NCBI GenBank assembly: GCA_964358645.1
Contig: CAYHPW010000004.1
Location: forward strand, 1 to 64,000
Source: JBBTDV01 sp038042605
GTDB taxonomy: Bacteria; Bdellovibrionota; UBA1018
Direction of reading: 5' to 3'
Length of the DNA: 64,000 nucleotides
The notes beneath the pieces are model-generated. The model was not told where the DNA came from. It worked only from the letters and a program-made list of their open reading frames with translations, and searched no databases. Positions within the stretch are counted from its first letter, which is position 1. Every line of letters starts with the position of its first letter. This document shows, in pieces, positions 10,901-18,067 of this stretch. Made by a program: the position numbers and the translations under genes.

Positions 10901-12649
10901 AACATCTTTTATCTCTCCTGCTGGAACAGTAAGCGTACCTCCCGCCGCATCGTACTCAGCTCCATCAGGAAGCTTCATATTTGCCGTCCCATCTGGATTT
11001 AGTGTCACATCATCCGGGATCTGCGCCTCGAAATGTTCAACTGCCACATCTATCGGCATAGTCATCGTCCCAGCATCGCCATCGATCTGCACTTGCGCGG
11101 GTGGCTCAAATTTAATGGCTCCGCTATCTTCGACTGACACCCACTGAGGCCCGTTACAAGCATAATCCGGGTTTGGATCTGAGACAAAATCTGCTTGTTC
11201 CGATGGAATGGTAAATGATCCATCGTCATGATACTCGGTCCCGGTCGGCAGCGACATTTCGATCTGCCCTTCAGGAGAAATCTCAATATTTGGATGTTCA
11301 TACTGAGCTACTTGGTTTGTCCAATAATTATCAAAGTGGACGCTCCCGTCAGTTGCATTATAATCAACACCCTCGGGAAGTGTAAGGCTAGTTGTACCAT
11401 CAGCGTTGAGATGAGCATTGAACTCCGGCGGCGTGTCTTGAGGATTTGGCATCTCTCCCTCAGGGAGCGTAAGCATTCTTGTACTCATGTCGTACTGAGT
11501 TCCATCCGGAACCCCTATGTTCATCGTGCCATCCTGGTTTAAAGTCACATCATCCGGGATCTGCTCTTCGAAATGCTCAGTCACAGCTTCAACTGACATA
11601 GTCATTGTTCCTGCATCAGGATTGACTTCGACACCTTCAGGCGGAGTCATCGTGACAGAACCATCAGGGTTGCCATCGACCCAATCCGGACCTTCCATTG
11701 CATATTCGGGAGGAGGATTATTCATCCAATCCGCTTGTTCTGCTGAAAGATTAACCGACCCATCGGCATTCAGTTCGGTTCCTTCAGGTAATTGCACATT
11801 GACTGAACCATCTTCAGCGAACTCGACATTGCTTGGAGCCATGTCATTTACACAATCATTGCTGATATTGAGCATGTTGGTTTCTGCATTATAGGTCACG
11901 CCATCTTCAGGCAACGTCACGCGGACATCACCATCAGGGGTAGTAAAATGAGGCACATCATCGGGGATACTTTGGGCGAGCTCGCTGTTTTGTGAAAGCA
12001 TCAGTGTCCCGGTTTCAGCATTATACTCAGAACCCTCAGGCAAAGCGACATTGACAGAACCATCGGTTTGGATCGTCACACCCTCAGGTATTGGAAGTGA
12101 TTCATTCGCGATATCAACAGGAAAACTTGCCACGCCTTGATCTATATTCACTCCCTCAGGAAGAGCGACCTGTACTGAACCATCCGCGTTCGCTGTCACC
12201 CAATCGGATTCCTGCCATGTTGGAGTTTCCTCTACGTAACCTGCATCTCCGCTAGAAGTAGTATCTTTGAGATCTGACGAATAATCGTTGTAATCAGTCG
12301 AGGCCTCTTGATGATCAGTTTCACCTTGGTATGAATCAGTCTGTCCGGTCGAACCTTGGTCAACATACTGACTGCTCGATGACTGATAATCAGAAGTACT
12401 TCCAGTAGACTCCACCTGAGTTGCAGTAACAGTACTCCCTGATGTATCACCTGCCAAAGGCGCATCTGTCGGCGCTTCTACGGTACCTGGATCAACGATC
12501 CCGCCTCCGATCATGCTAGGGGCAATACGTTCTTCTAGCTTGTCGACCTTGAATTTGAGTATTTTTGCCGTAGTTTTTTTTGTATTTTTTTCTGTTGTTT
12601 TTTCCGTGATTTTGCTCTTTGCCATCGCCGTTGATTTTCTTTTGCCCAT
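7925..12649 (-). CDS. Giant acidic repeat protein with N-terminal LEERIAP motif, probable exported cargo
   Basis: A 1574-residue protein with no hydrophobic signal peptide. Residues 1-35 are Lys/Thr-rich, followed by KLEERIAPSMIGGG (about 35-48) and a Ser/Gln/Asp/Tyr-rich low-complexity stretch to ~150. From ~165 to the end it consists of about seven diverged units of ~190-200 residues. Each is marked by a DNYWTNE-like motif and by QIPD-V-T-LN-DGTM and GTMTMPV blocks, and is itself built from shorter DGS/LP-G-xY strands. It is very acidic, with few Lys/Arg after the N-terminus. LEERIAP-like N-terminal motifs occur on large putative surface proteins, but I know of no proven function. The position upstream of, and overlapping with, a TolC gene suggests a secreted or surface fibre-like protein. 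Confidence 0.8.
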   Translation of the reverse strand: MGKRKSTAMAKSKITEKTTEKNTKKTTAKILKFKVDKLEERIAPSMIGGGIVDPGTVEAPTDAPLAGDTSGSTVTATQVESTGSTSDYQSSSSQYVDQGSTGQTDSYQGETDHQEASTDYNDYSSDLKDTTSSGDAGYVEETPTWQESDWVTANADGSVQVALPEGVNIDQGVASFPVDIANESLPIPEGVTIQTDGSVNVALPEGSEYNAETGTLMLSQNSELAQSIPDDVPHFTTPDGDVRVTLPEDGVTYNAETNMLNISNDCVNDMAPSNVEFAEDGSVNVQLPEGTELNADGSVNLSAEQADWMNNPPPEYAMEGPDWVDGNPDGSVTMTPPEGVEVNPDAGTMTMSVEAVTEHFEEQIPDDVTLNQDGTMNIGVPDGTQYDMSTRMLTLPEGEMPNPQDTPPEFNAHLNADGTTSLTLPEGVDYNATDGSVHFDNYWTNQVAQYEHPNIEISPEGQIEMSLPTGTEYHDDGSFTIPSEQADFVSDPNPDYACNGPQWVSVEDSGAIKFEPPAQVQIDGDAGTMTMPIDVAVEHFEAQIPDDVTLNPDGTANMKLPDGAEYDAAGGTLTVPAGEIKDVAEIPPAFNPQMAADGTVTVTLPEGVDYQVQTGELHFDNYWTNEMAHQTYPSVEITPEGAIVAQLPPTTEYHADGSFTVPEAQADFLTDPVPDYVAEGPEFVAPNPDGSVTWSPSPDVQVNPTEGTISMSVDSVQEYFKCEVPDEVTFNNDGTMSIEVPTGVAYDAASATLTMPVGEIHDPTGIPQEFNPQYNADGSFSVTLPQGCNYDADTGSVNIDNYWTNEIVQYEHPNVEIATDGQMTASLPPGTEYYDNGSFTVPTEHADFIGEPAPDYVMEGPAWVEIDAQGAVTMTPPDGIEVNPDGGTMNMSVEAMTEHFKAQIPDEVTLNPDGTMNIEVPQGTAYNADAGTLTIPAGEITNIAEIPPTFMPQMDASGVVTVTMPAGVTFDPAQGELHLDNTWTNEVIQQENPAVSIAPTGQVTVDLPPETAYYPDGSVTIPEGQADFVTQDPIPTYVAEGPDWVAQSSIDGGVAFTPPAEITVDAVAGTMSMPVDVLEQNFDAQIPDEVTLNNDGTMDYKLPDGVTYSAVDGTLTLPPGEIQNVSEIPPAFSPELGANGAVTVTLPPGVDYDATTMSVHFDNYWSNEVIHTEYPAVDISATGQVEVMLPPATEYGTDGSFTVPAEQADFVENPAPAYVCEGPAWVDMSTDGSVTWQPPTDITVDPQAGTMTMPLDAVETHFELQIPETVTFNENGTMTVEVPQGTAYNAATGTLMLPDGAIHDPASLPSEFNPISGPDGAYTVTLPQGCQFDPAAQTVTFDNYWTNEIVQQDHPNIEISPSGSFEVGLPPGTQYYQDGSFSVPPQHADFIGEPAPAYVMEGPDWSSYNGDGSVTFTPPPEVNIDSSTGMMTMPVDYANVNMGEMIPEGVEFHADGSMTMPCPDGCQYNADAGTLMLPPGELHPNDIPEGVNYTVAGNGALTVTLPEGMDYNTAENTITFNNQWTNEVVPSQVEVGPTGVIQVQLPPETQYYDNGSAMIPPYQTDFLNYGAPPA

Positions 12650-12858
12650 AAATGACAGACCAACCTTTCTTTTGTGAAAGTAAAAATATATTTTGTTTTA
12701 AAAATGTTATGGAGCTTCTCGGAATTTTAAAAGATAAAACTGAAAAAATAATTCTATACTTTTTTATTCTGTCAACTCTGTGACGATATAAATGCCGTGT
12801 CACCATGAAAACAGTAATTTATACACTAAAATAGTTACAACCGCCTCACTGCTGCGCG
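12650..12858. other. Intergenic, AT-rich, likely promoter region of the repeat-protein gene
   Basis: A 209-bp AT-rich stretch between the start of the giant repeat gene and the end of the hipA fragment. It should carry the promoter for the minus-strand repeat gene, and an AAAGG element lies about 15 nt before its ATG. I see no RNA gene, and no hairpin strong enough to call. Confidence 0.4.
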
Positions 12859-13689
12859 TTAGTTATGTTCAAATGCAGCGCTAAACTCGTCAAGCTCAGC
12901 ATCAGTCATCCCTCGCACTCTCCCATTTTCCCGCCACCGGGAGACGGCTCTCTCGACCTCATGCAGAATCTCTTTAGCGCGTCCCAAAGGAATCCTGAAA
13001 TATGGCGCCACGGACAGCAGCGCTTCAATTGAAGCAGAAGACCCTGTTTCGTCCGATATCCACGTCTTTAACTCGCGCATACGCTGTGGAAATGGATTGA
13101 TGTCAAACGCCGGCGAGAGACGCCATTTACCGTGCTCTACATGCAAAAAGCCGTGGTTAAGAAGATGGTCGTCAACATTGGTGACTAAGATGGAAAAAGC
13201 AATACGACGCCATAGTTCGTCGCTATCGAGCTGGGATGCAGCGCCGTGAGTTCTGATAGCATCGACGATCTCGGTATAAGTGTGCTGCGTGGGATCAGTT
13301 GCTTCAACTCCTAGCAGAGTAGCAGCTGAAACATAGAGCAACCTGCCACCACCAACTGTTCGATCAAATCGCCTAATCAATGCTACGGGAGTACCAGAAC
13401 TATCAATAAGGCGAGCCGCTGCGGCGTTGATGCCAGCAGTGGTTGCAAGCTGCATAACTAAAACTTCGCCTTTGGTAACAGAGCGTTCGTCGGCAACACT
13501 AGGAAATTTGCATATTGATAACCGCCCCTGCTCGTCTACCACTGTACATTTGGGTCGTAAGCCGCCCAAGGAAGTACCACGCCCACGCAGGTATGCGAGA
13601 TCATCAGCGGTTTCGGTATTTATTTCAACTGCGCGAGAGGCCGCTACAAGATCTGCGCCTCGGAGAGGGATGCGTCGAGGTCTGGTAAT
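12859..13689 (-). pseudogene. hipA: HipA-type serine/threonine kinase toxin, N-terminally truncated
   Basis: The C-terminal kinase part of HipA is recognisable. It has the GTSLGGLRPK nucleotide-binding segment, KF lysine, SAATLLGV, the catalytic NVDDHLLNHGFL and LSPAFDINP metal-binding motif. The frame opens only after a stop at 13690-13692. The only plausible start before the kinase motifs is TTG at 13569, so roughly the first 110-150 residues of a normal ~410-440-residue HipA (the HipB-contacting subdomain) are missing. The break lies just beside an IS21 istB remnant. No hipB lies upstream; a matching hipB fragment sits at 17770-17910. The catalytic motifs are intact but the gene is probably dead. 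Confidence 0.75.
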
Positions 13690-13786
13690 TTAGGAAGGCG
13701 CTGGGCTGAGATTGAGGTACCTCGTCGAAGTGCCCCGTCTTGATGAACTTAGCAAAGATGACGTAAAGACGGCAGGAGGAAACGAT

Positions 13787-14467
13787 ATGGATAATGCGAT
13801 TTTAAGAAAGCGATCAAGCACGTTTAAGACGGAAGGTGGCAGTGTCACTCGAGTAAGTGACGAGTTGCTAATAGATATTTTGCGAGCATGGGAGAGCTGG
13901 GGTGGAACGGCTAGGGAATTTCACGAATCCTTGGGTTTGAGTAAGGGACAACTCGGTGGTCTGATGAATAAAGCGAAGAAGCTCTGCCGAGAGGGGAATA
14001 TTGTTCTGGGAGATTTCAAAGAGATAAAGCTTGATTCAATTATTGGCAGTGGTAGCCCGTGTGGCATCGAGATGTCGTGGGAGCAAGGCAGAGTAATTTA
14101 CTATCGCATGCCGAAGCTCGCGATGCTGCTCATACAGTCACGAGTTGACGGAAGCTATCTTAGGCTGCTGAAACGTATTGCAAAAACTCAGATTTTGATC
14201 ATTGATGATTTTGGAGTTGGAAAACTAAGTCAAGATCATGTTACCGATTTACTTGAACTGGTGGAGGACCGCTATGACGTCGGTTCGACTATTATTACCG
14301 CGCAACTCCCTCCTGATGAGTGGCACGATTACCTTGGCGGAGGCGTAGTGGCGGATGGAATCTTAGACAGAATTCTTCATAACGCTCATAAATTTGACCT
14401 TCAGGCAGACGAGTCCGTTCGCAAATCTAGGAAGGGCTTGTCTACTGTGGAAAAATCTGAGAAGTAA
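13787..14467 (+). pseudogene. Chimeric IS remnant: small transposase-accessory N-part joined to IS21 IstB C-part
   Basis: An open frame of 226 residues with a strong AGGAGG before ATG 13787. Residues ~110-215 match the C-terminal half of IstB, the IS21 helper ATPase: DGSYLRLLKRIAKTQILIIDDFG (Walker B), then STIITAQLPPDEWHDYLGG and ADGILDRILHNAHKFDL. The Walker A half is absent. Residues 1-105 are instead a small HTH-like region (WESWGGTAREFHESLGLS) plus GIEMSWEQGRVIYY, reminiscent of small IS66-type accessory proteins. The join is near residue 108. I read this as a recombination scar between two elements. It is unlikely to support transposition. Confidence 0.65.
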
Positions 14468-14481
14468 CCTGTGAAATCGCG

Positions 14482-14577
14482 TTCAGATGAACACGATTTG
14501 GCGGGGGGGCCGACATGCTCCGTTTTTGGGTGTCGACTTCAAACCGGAATTACCTGCCGACTTGACCGGAATGCGCA
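14482..14577. mobile_element. Probable right end of the IS21-family remnant
   Basis: Directly after the istB-like frame the DNA has the repeated half-sites usual at IS21 ends: TTCAAACCGGAATTACC and GACTTGACCGGAATGCGCA, each containing ACCGGAAT. The element would end in ...GCGCA at 14577, consistent with the 5'-TG...CA-3' ends of this family. I cannot find the matching left end. It was probably lost with the 5' half of istB. Confidence 0.45.
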
Positions 14578-14959
14578 TAATTCCCATGCCCAGCATATTT
14601 CATGTCCTCTTTCTTGTTGTAAACCCTTGGACACAGAAAATTTGGCGCTACCACACTTGCAGCAATAGCGTCGAGATTCTTGCATTCGACGCACTTCACT
14701 TTGATTTTGCCAGTTAAGAATCCCAGAATTATACAGATGTATCGCATACAAACTCTCCCCCTGCTTTCATCTATTATCAATGAGAGCATAAGCAAAAAAA
14801 TGCTCAACATTTACATGAATAGTGACATCAAAATGGCGCTTATAGGGAATGACCCAAACTACATAGACTCAAGGTACGGGGCTTAAGCCATAGCGGTAAG
14901 GTTGAATATAAGTTCAGGTGAGGTTTATGTGTGTGCATGTGGTTTCTAAATTAACGCTT
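14578..14959. other. Non-coding or degenerate stretch after the IS remnant
   Basis: Nothing here is supported as a gene. The open frames on both strands are short, overlap each other in several frames and lack ribosome sites. One minus-strand frame (14539-14751) has two Cys-x-Cys/Cys-x-x-Cys-like spacings, but no family signature. Confidence 0.4.
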
Positions 14960-15007
14960 CCACCGCCACGCCCAGACTGTTTTTAAGTGTCTAGAGCGAG
15001 GCGGTGG
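14960..15007 (-). terminator. Inverted repeat after the ankyrin gene, possible terminator or 3' structure
   Basis: CCACCGCC at 14960-14967 pairs with GGCGGTGG at 15000-15007. A nested smaller repeat (AGAC...GTCT) lies between them. It begins 14 bp past the stop of the minus-strand ankyrin gene, where a 3' structure is expected. There is no T-run after the stem, so factor-independent termination is uncertain. Confidence 0.35.
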
Positions 15008-15020
15008 TGGTTGGGGGGGC

Positions 15021-16719
15021 TTACATGTACTTCTTGATCAGTTTTGCGATGTCTGAGCTTTTGCCGTATCTATCCTTGGCAAAGTCGTAAGCTGTATTAC
15101 CACTATTATCTTGTTTATTAGGGTTAGCTCCGGCATCCAATAGGGATTTGGCAGTATCAATATCCCTACCAACAGCCCTCATCAAAGCGGTATTGCCATT
15201 CTTATCTTGCAGATCCAGATTGGCCTTAGCCTGGATCAGGGCAAGTGCGATGTCCTTGTGCCCATTTAGCGCAGCCAGCATTAAGGCGGTATTGCCATCC
15301 TTATTTTGNNNNNNNNNNNNNNNNNNNNNNNNNNNNNNNNNNNNNNNNNNNNNNNNNNNNNNNNNNNNNNNNNNNNNNNNNNNNNNNNNNNNNNNNNNNN
15401 NNNNNNNNCAGATCCAGATTGGCTTTAGCCTGGATCAGGGCAAGTGCGATGTCCTTGTGCCCAGTTAACACAGCCAGCATTAAGGCGGTATTGACATCCT
15501 TATCTTGCAGATCCAGATTGGCTTTAGCCTGGATCAGGGCAAGTGCGATGTCCTTGTGCCCATTTCGCGCAGCCAGCAGTAAGGCGGTATTGCCATAATA
15601 ATAATTTTGCAGATCCAGATTGGCCTTAGCCTGGATCAGGGCAAGTGCGATGTTCGTATAGCCTTTTTCAGAAGCGTACATCAAGGTAGTGGTTTTTTCC
15701 CTATCTTGCACATCAAAATTTGCTCCAGCTTGGATTAGGGTAAGCACAATGTCCGTGTGTCCATTGTCGGCAGCATATATCAAAGCGTTTCTGAAACTAT
15801 TATCTCTGGAATTTACGAATGCTCCCAAGGCCAATAGATCAAGAGTGATTTCACGTAAACCCATCCTGGCAGCTACCATCAGTGGAGACTCCCTCGTTTC
15901 AGCGTCTTTAACATTAGGACAGACGCCTTCATTAAAAAGAAGCAGTTTTGCCTCATCGACGTTTCCGAGTCTAAGCTCTCTAAAAAGTTCAAAGGTTAGA
16001 TGGCAATTTCTACTGCAGTAACCAAAGTAAGCATCAATATTCTCAGAATAAACCGGCACCAGTCTAACCGAGTTAAAGACCAGAAAATCATAAAATGGTC
16101 CACTTGTGCTTGGGAGGCCGCCTTCTGCCAAGCGTGAAACCTCATGCACCACGGTCATGAGCTTTCTGGTACGCTGTATGGTTTGCTGCGGGATGAACGA
16201 GTGCAAAACCTCATGAAACCTAAGCGCCCCTTGGCTTATCTCGTCCAACTGAGCAGCGAGATCATTATCTACATAAACTTCGTTATTGAACCTGATCGCG
16301 ACCTGTTGGATGTTTGAACCGATTTGTTGTTCATAAACCGTAAGGCCCTCAAGCTCCTGATCCGGAAGTTTCTTTAGCGGACCATGGGTAAGGCATACCT
16401 TCACTTCCTTGAGATTTCTCTCAACTGATTCGGCAAAAAAGCGATGTCTTGATTTCAAAACATCCATCATCTTTTGGAAATGAGCCTGACCCTGGCCCCA
16501 CTCGGCCGCCCACTGCCACTGGCAGACAGCACCACTCACAATGTCTCGCAGTACCGGCCTGCCGTTTACATCGACGGTTTGTCCTCCGTTACCAACGGAG
16601 CCTTCGATAGCCAGAGCAACCGAGGCTGGGACAGCGATTAACGCCGCTAGTGAAAAAAACATCACACCGGCTAGGCTTTTTCGAACAGATTTCTTAGAAA
16701 CAAGATTTAACGTATTCAT
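15021..16719 (-). CDS. Exported ankyrin-repeat protein (interrupted by an assembly gap)
   Basis: The protein begins with a signal peptide (hydrophobic core ~17-36, AXA-like end at SVALA) and GSVGNGGQTV, an N-terminal pattern common in exported Bdellovibrio-type proteins. Residues ~40-240 form a unique domain containing RFHEVLHSF, an HExxH zincin-like motif near residue 150. From ~245 onward there are ankyrin repeats of 33 residues (GHKDIALALIQAKANLDLQDK). About eight or nine are visible, several almost identical. A 100-N gap at 15309-15408 falls inside them, so repeat number and length are unknown. The segment after the gap continues the same repeats to a TAA at 15021. Its start overlaps the stop of the TIGR02147 gene by 4 bp. 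Function is unknown; protein binding in the periplasm or outside the cell is likely. Confidence 0.8.
15309..15408. other. Assembly gap (100 N) inside ankyrin repeats
   Basis: Exactly 100 N separate near-identical 99-bp ankyrin units. A run of 100 is a usual scaffolding placeholder and need not be the true distance. Because 100 is not divisible by 3, the frame seems to shift across it, but both sides encode the same repeat. Confidence 0.97.
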
Positions 16720-17606
16720 TGGTTTTGGTTCCTTTCAATTATTGGGTTAGTTATCGGGTTTGTTTGTTGAAGCCTGGGGTTGGCCTTTGTCACCGGATAA
16801 AGCTGAATCTGTAAGGCATAAACAGCTTCGCCAGCGGTCTCTTCGAAGAGCTCTACAAACTTGTTCTTGAATTCCCTGATCGCTTCTCGCGCGCGGGAGA
16901 GGTTTTCCTTCCTTACAACAAGAACTGAGCTTGTAAATTCCCTCTCATCCATTGGAATTGCACGAACTCCTTGTTTTGCGTTCTCAAGCATCTGCTCATG
17001 ATATCGTTTGATCGCCTCGCTCGCAGCGCCGGAGCCGGTGTGGATGCGCCCGTCGGACACCTTGAGGCGCCCGCGCTCGTCACGGATCAGCATATTAGCC
17101 TGAAGCAGTTTCTGGATCGCCTGGCCAACCTCCCTGGGAGTCGCTTTGAAGCGAAGGCTTTTTGAGATCCATTCTGGATCCTCGAAGAAGGAGTCCATCC
17201 GGGACATCTCGCGGATTACAAAATGATACCAACCAGAAACGATCGAAAACGTAGGGTCATCTAGAATCTTAATCGCACCGCCCGGGTGTTGTCGGCCCAT
17301 TTTCTCCATGAGCAAAACACTGAGCTTGGGATCGCGCCTGATCTTATACAAGCGCACGAGATCGCGGAAGTACTGCGCATCCCTTTCCCTGAAGCGGAAA
17401 TACTGAATTAGCTTCTCGGTCATCAGCGGGCCGGGATGCCGTTGTCCTTGGATTATCTTTGTAATGGATGAGGTCGCGCTGAGACCAAGCGTCTTGGCCC
17501 AACATCGGTAGCTCCATGAGGGCTTTTGCTTTTTCATGTCTTGGGCATGAGCCAGCAGGAAGGCTCGATAATCAGTGAATTTTTGTACTTGAAGTTCCGT
17601 TTTCAT
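16716..17606 (-). CDS. TIGR02147 family (DUF4423) transcriptional regulator
   Basis: A 296-residue protein. It starts like TIGR02147 proteins (FTDYRAFLLAHAQDMKKQKPSWSYR) with a HTH-like region at ~30-60 (LGLSATSSITKIIQGQRHP). The middle contains ISKSLRFKATPREVGQAIQKLL, a second winged-helix-like part, and the C-terminal domain has REFTSSVLVVRKENLSRAREAIREFKNKF, as in DUF4423. The family is frequent in Bdellovibrio and Fibrobacter and often sits beside a secreted protein it may control. Its TGA overlaps the ATG of the ankyrin gene (ATGA), so translation is coupled. The start codon lies inside one arm of a perfect 15-bp inverted repeat, which suggests autoregulation. Confidence 0.8.
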   Translation of the reverse strand: MKTELQVQKFTDYRAFLLAHAQDMKKQKPSWSYRCWAKTLGLSATSSITKIIQGQRHPGPLMTEKLIQYFRFRERDAQYFRDLVRLYKIRRDPKLSVLLMEKMGRQHPGGAIKILDDPTFSIVSGWYHFVIREMSRMDSFFEDPEWISKSLRFKATPREVGQAIQKLLQANMLIRDERGRLKVSDGRIHTGSGAASEAIKRYHEQMLENAKQGVRAIPMDEREFTSSVLVVRKENLSRAREAIREFKNKFVELFEETAGEAVYALQIQLYPVTKANPRLQQTNPITNPIIERNQNQ

Positions 17607-17765
17607 AGCAACGCGTTATAACGAACAGAAAGTCATTATGCAACGCATAAATTGCTATTTTGACAAAAAGTGTATACAGATTTGCCAACACTGGCTGTAA
17701 ATAAAGTGCAATATATTTATATAGTTACATTGTATCTCAGGTTTTATTTAGCGTTGCTATGAAAA
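17600..17765. repeat. Perfect 15-bp inverted repeat pair around the regulator's 5' region
   Basis: TTTTCATAGCAACGC (17600-17614) and GCGTTGCTATGAAAA (17751-17765) are exact reverse complements, 136 bp apart. The left arm contains the start codon of the TIGR02147 gene. The right arm ends 4 bp before the truncated hipB frame ends. GCAACGC also recurs at 17640-17646. These could be operator sites, or ends of a small inserted element; the sequence does not decide. Confidence 0.6.
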
Positions 17766-17769
17766 TAAT

Positions 17770-17910
17770 TTATGTGCTTTTGCCCAGGCGCTCGGCCATC
17801 ATTGCTACTGTTAAATGACGTTTTCGCCGCGCCATCGATATATCAGCCCCAAATTTCTCTAACGAGCGCCGAACACTGGGAGGTAATATGTTATAAACCG
17901 AAGATCGCAT
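17770..17910 (-). pseudogene. hipB: HipB-like antitoxin fragment (Xre HTH, truncated)
   Basis: A 46-residue frame from ATG 17910 reads LPPSVRRSLEKFGADISMAR, RKRHLTVAMMAERLG, then KST and stop. This matches the start of HipB/Xre-type antitoxins (LEKFGADIRLARRRRRLTMAMVAER-like) up to the second helix of the HTH. The recognition helix and the rest are lost. The end coincides with the right arm of the 15-bp inverted repeat. It has the same strand as the hipA fragment at 12859-13689 and lies upstream of it, the normal hipBA order. Confidence 0.6.
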
Positions 17911-17981
17911 AGTAAATTAAAATACACACCAAACTTAAAGCTCATGGAAATTACTAAAAATCCGCTATCTTAGCGTCTTTA

Positions 17982-18012
17982 TTGACTTATCAGCGTAAAA
18001 AACGCCTATCTT
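17982..18012 (+). promoter_or_regulatory. Candidate promoter for the 18068-24161 operon
   Basis: TTGACT at 17982-17987 and TATCTT at 18007-18012 are separated by 19 bp, about 55 bp before the ATG at 18068. A short GCGT/ACGC hairpin overlaps the spacer. The 19-bp spacing is long for a sigma-70 promoter, so this is tentative. Confidence 0.35.
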
Positions 18013-18067
18013 AACAAACTATTGCGCAACACATTAAAATATCATACTGTGCGTGTCAGGTTTTACT

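Noticed and set aside
8024..11894. Many open frames on the plus strand opposite the giant repeat gene
   Set aside because: They are rich in His/Arg/Ile, follow the repeat period of the minus-strand gene and have no ribosome sites; they are reverse-frame shadows of a repetitive real gene.
14471..14886. Several short open frames on both strands after the IS remnant, one with a zinc-ribbon-like Cys pattern
   Set aside because: They overlap in different frames, cross the IS end and show no conserved signature, so none can be supported.
15120..15800. CRISPR-like periodic array
   Set aside because: The period is 99 bp, the repeats are coding and diverged, and they translate to 33-residue ankyrin units; there are no unique spacers and no cas genes.
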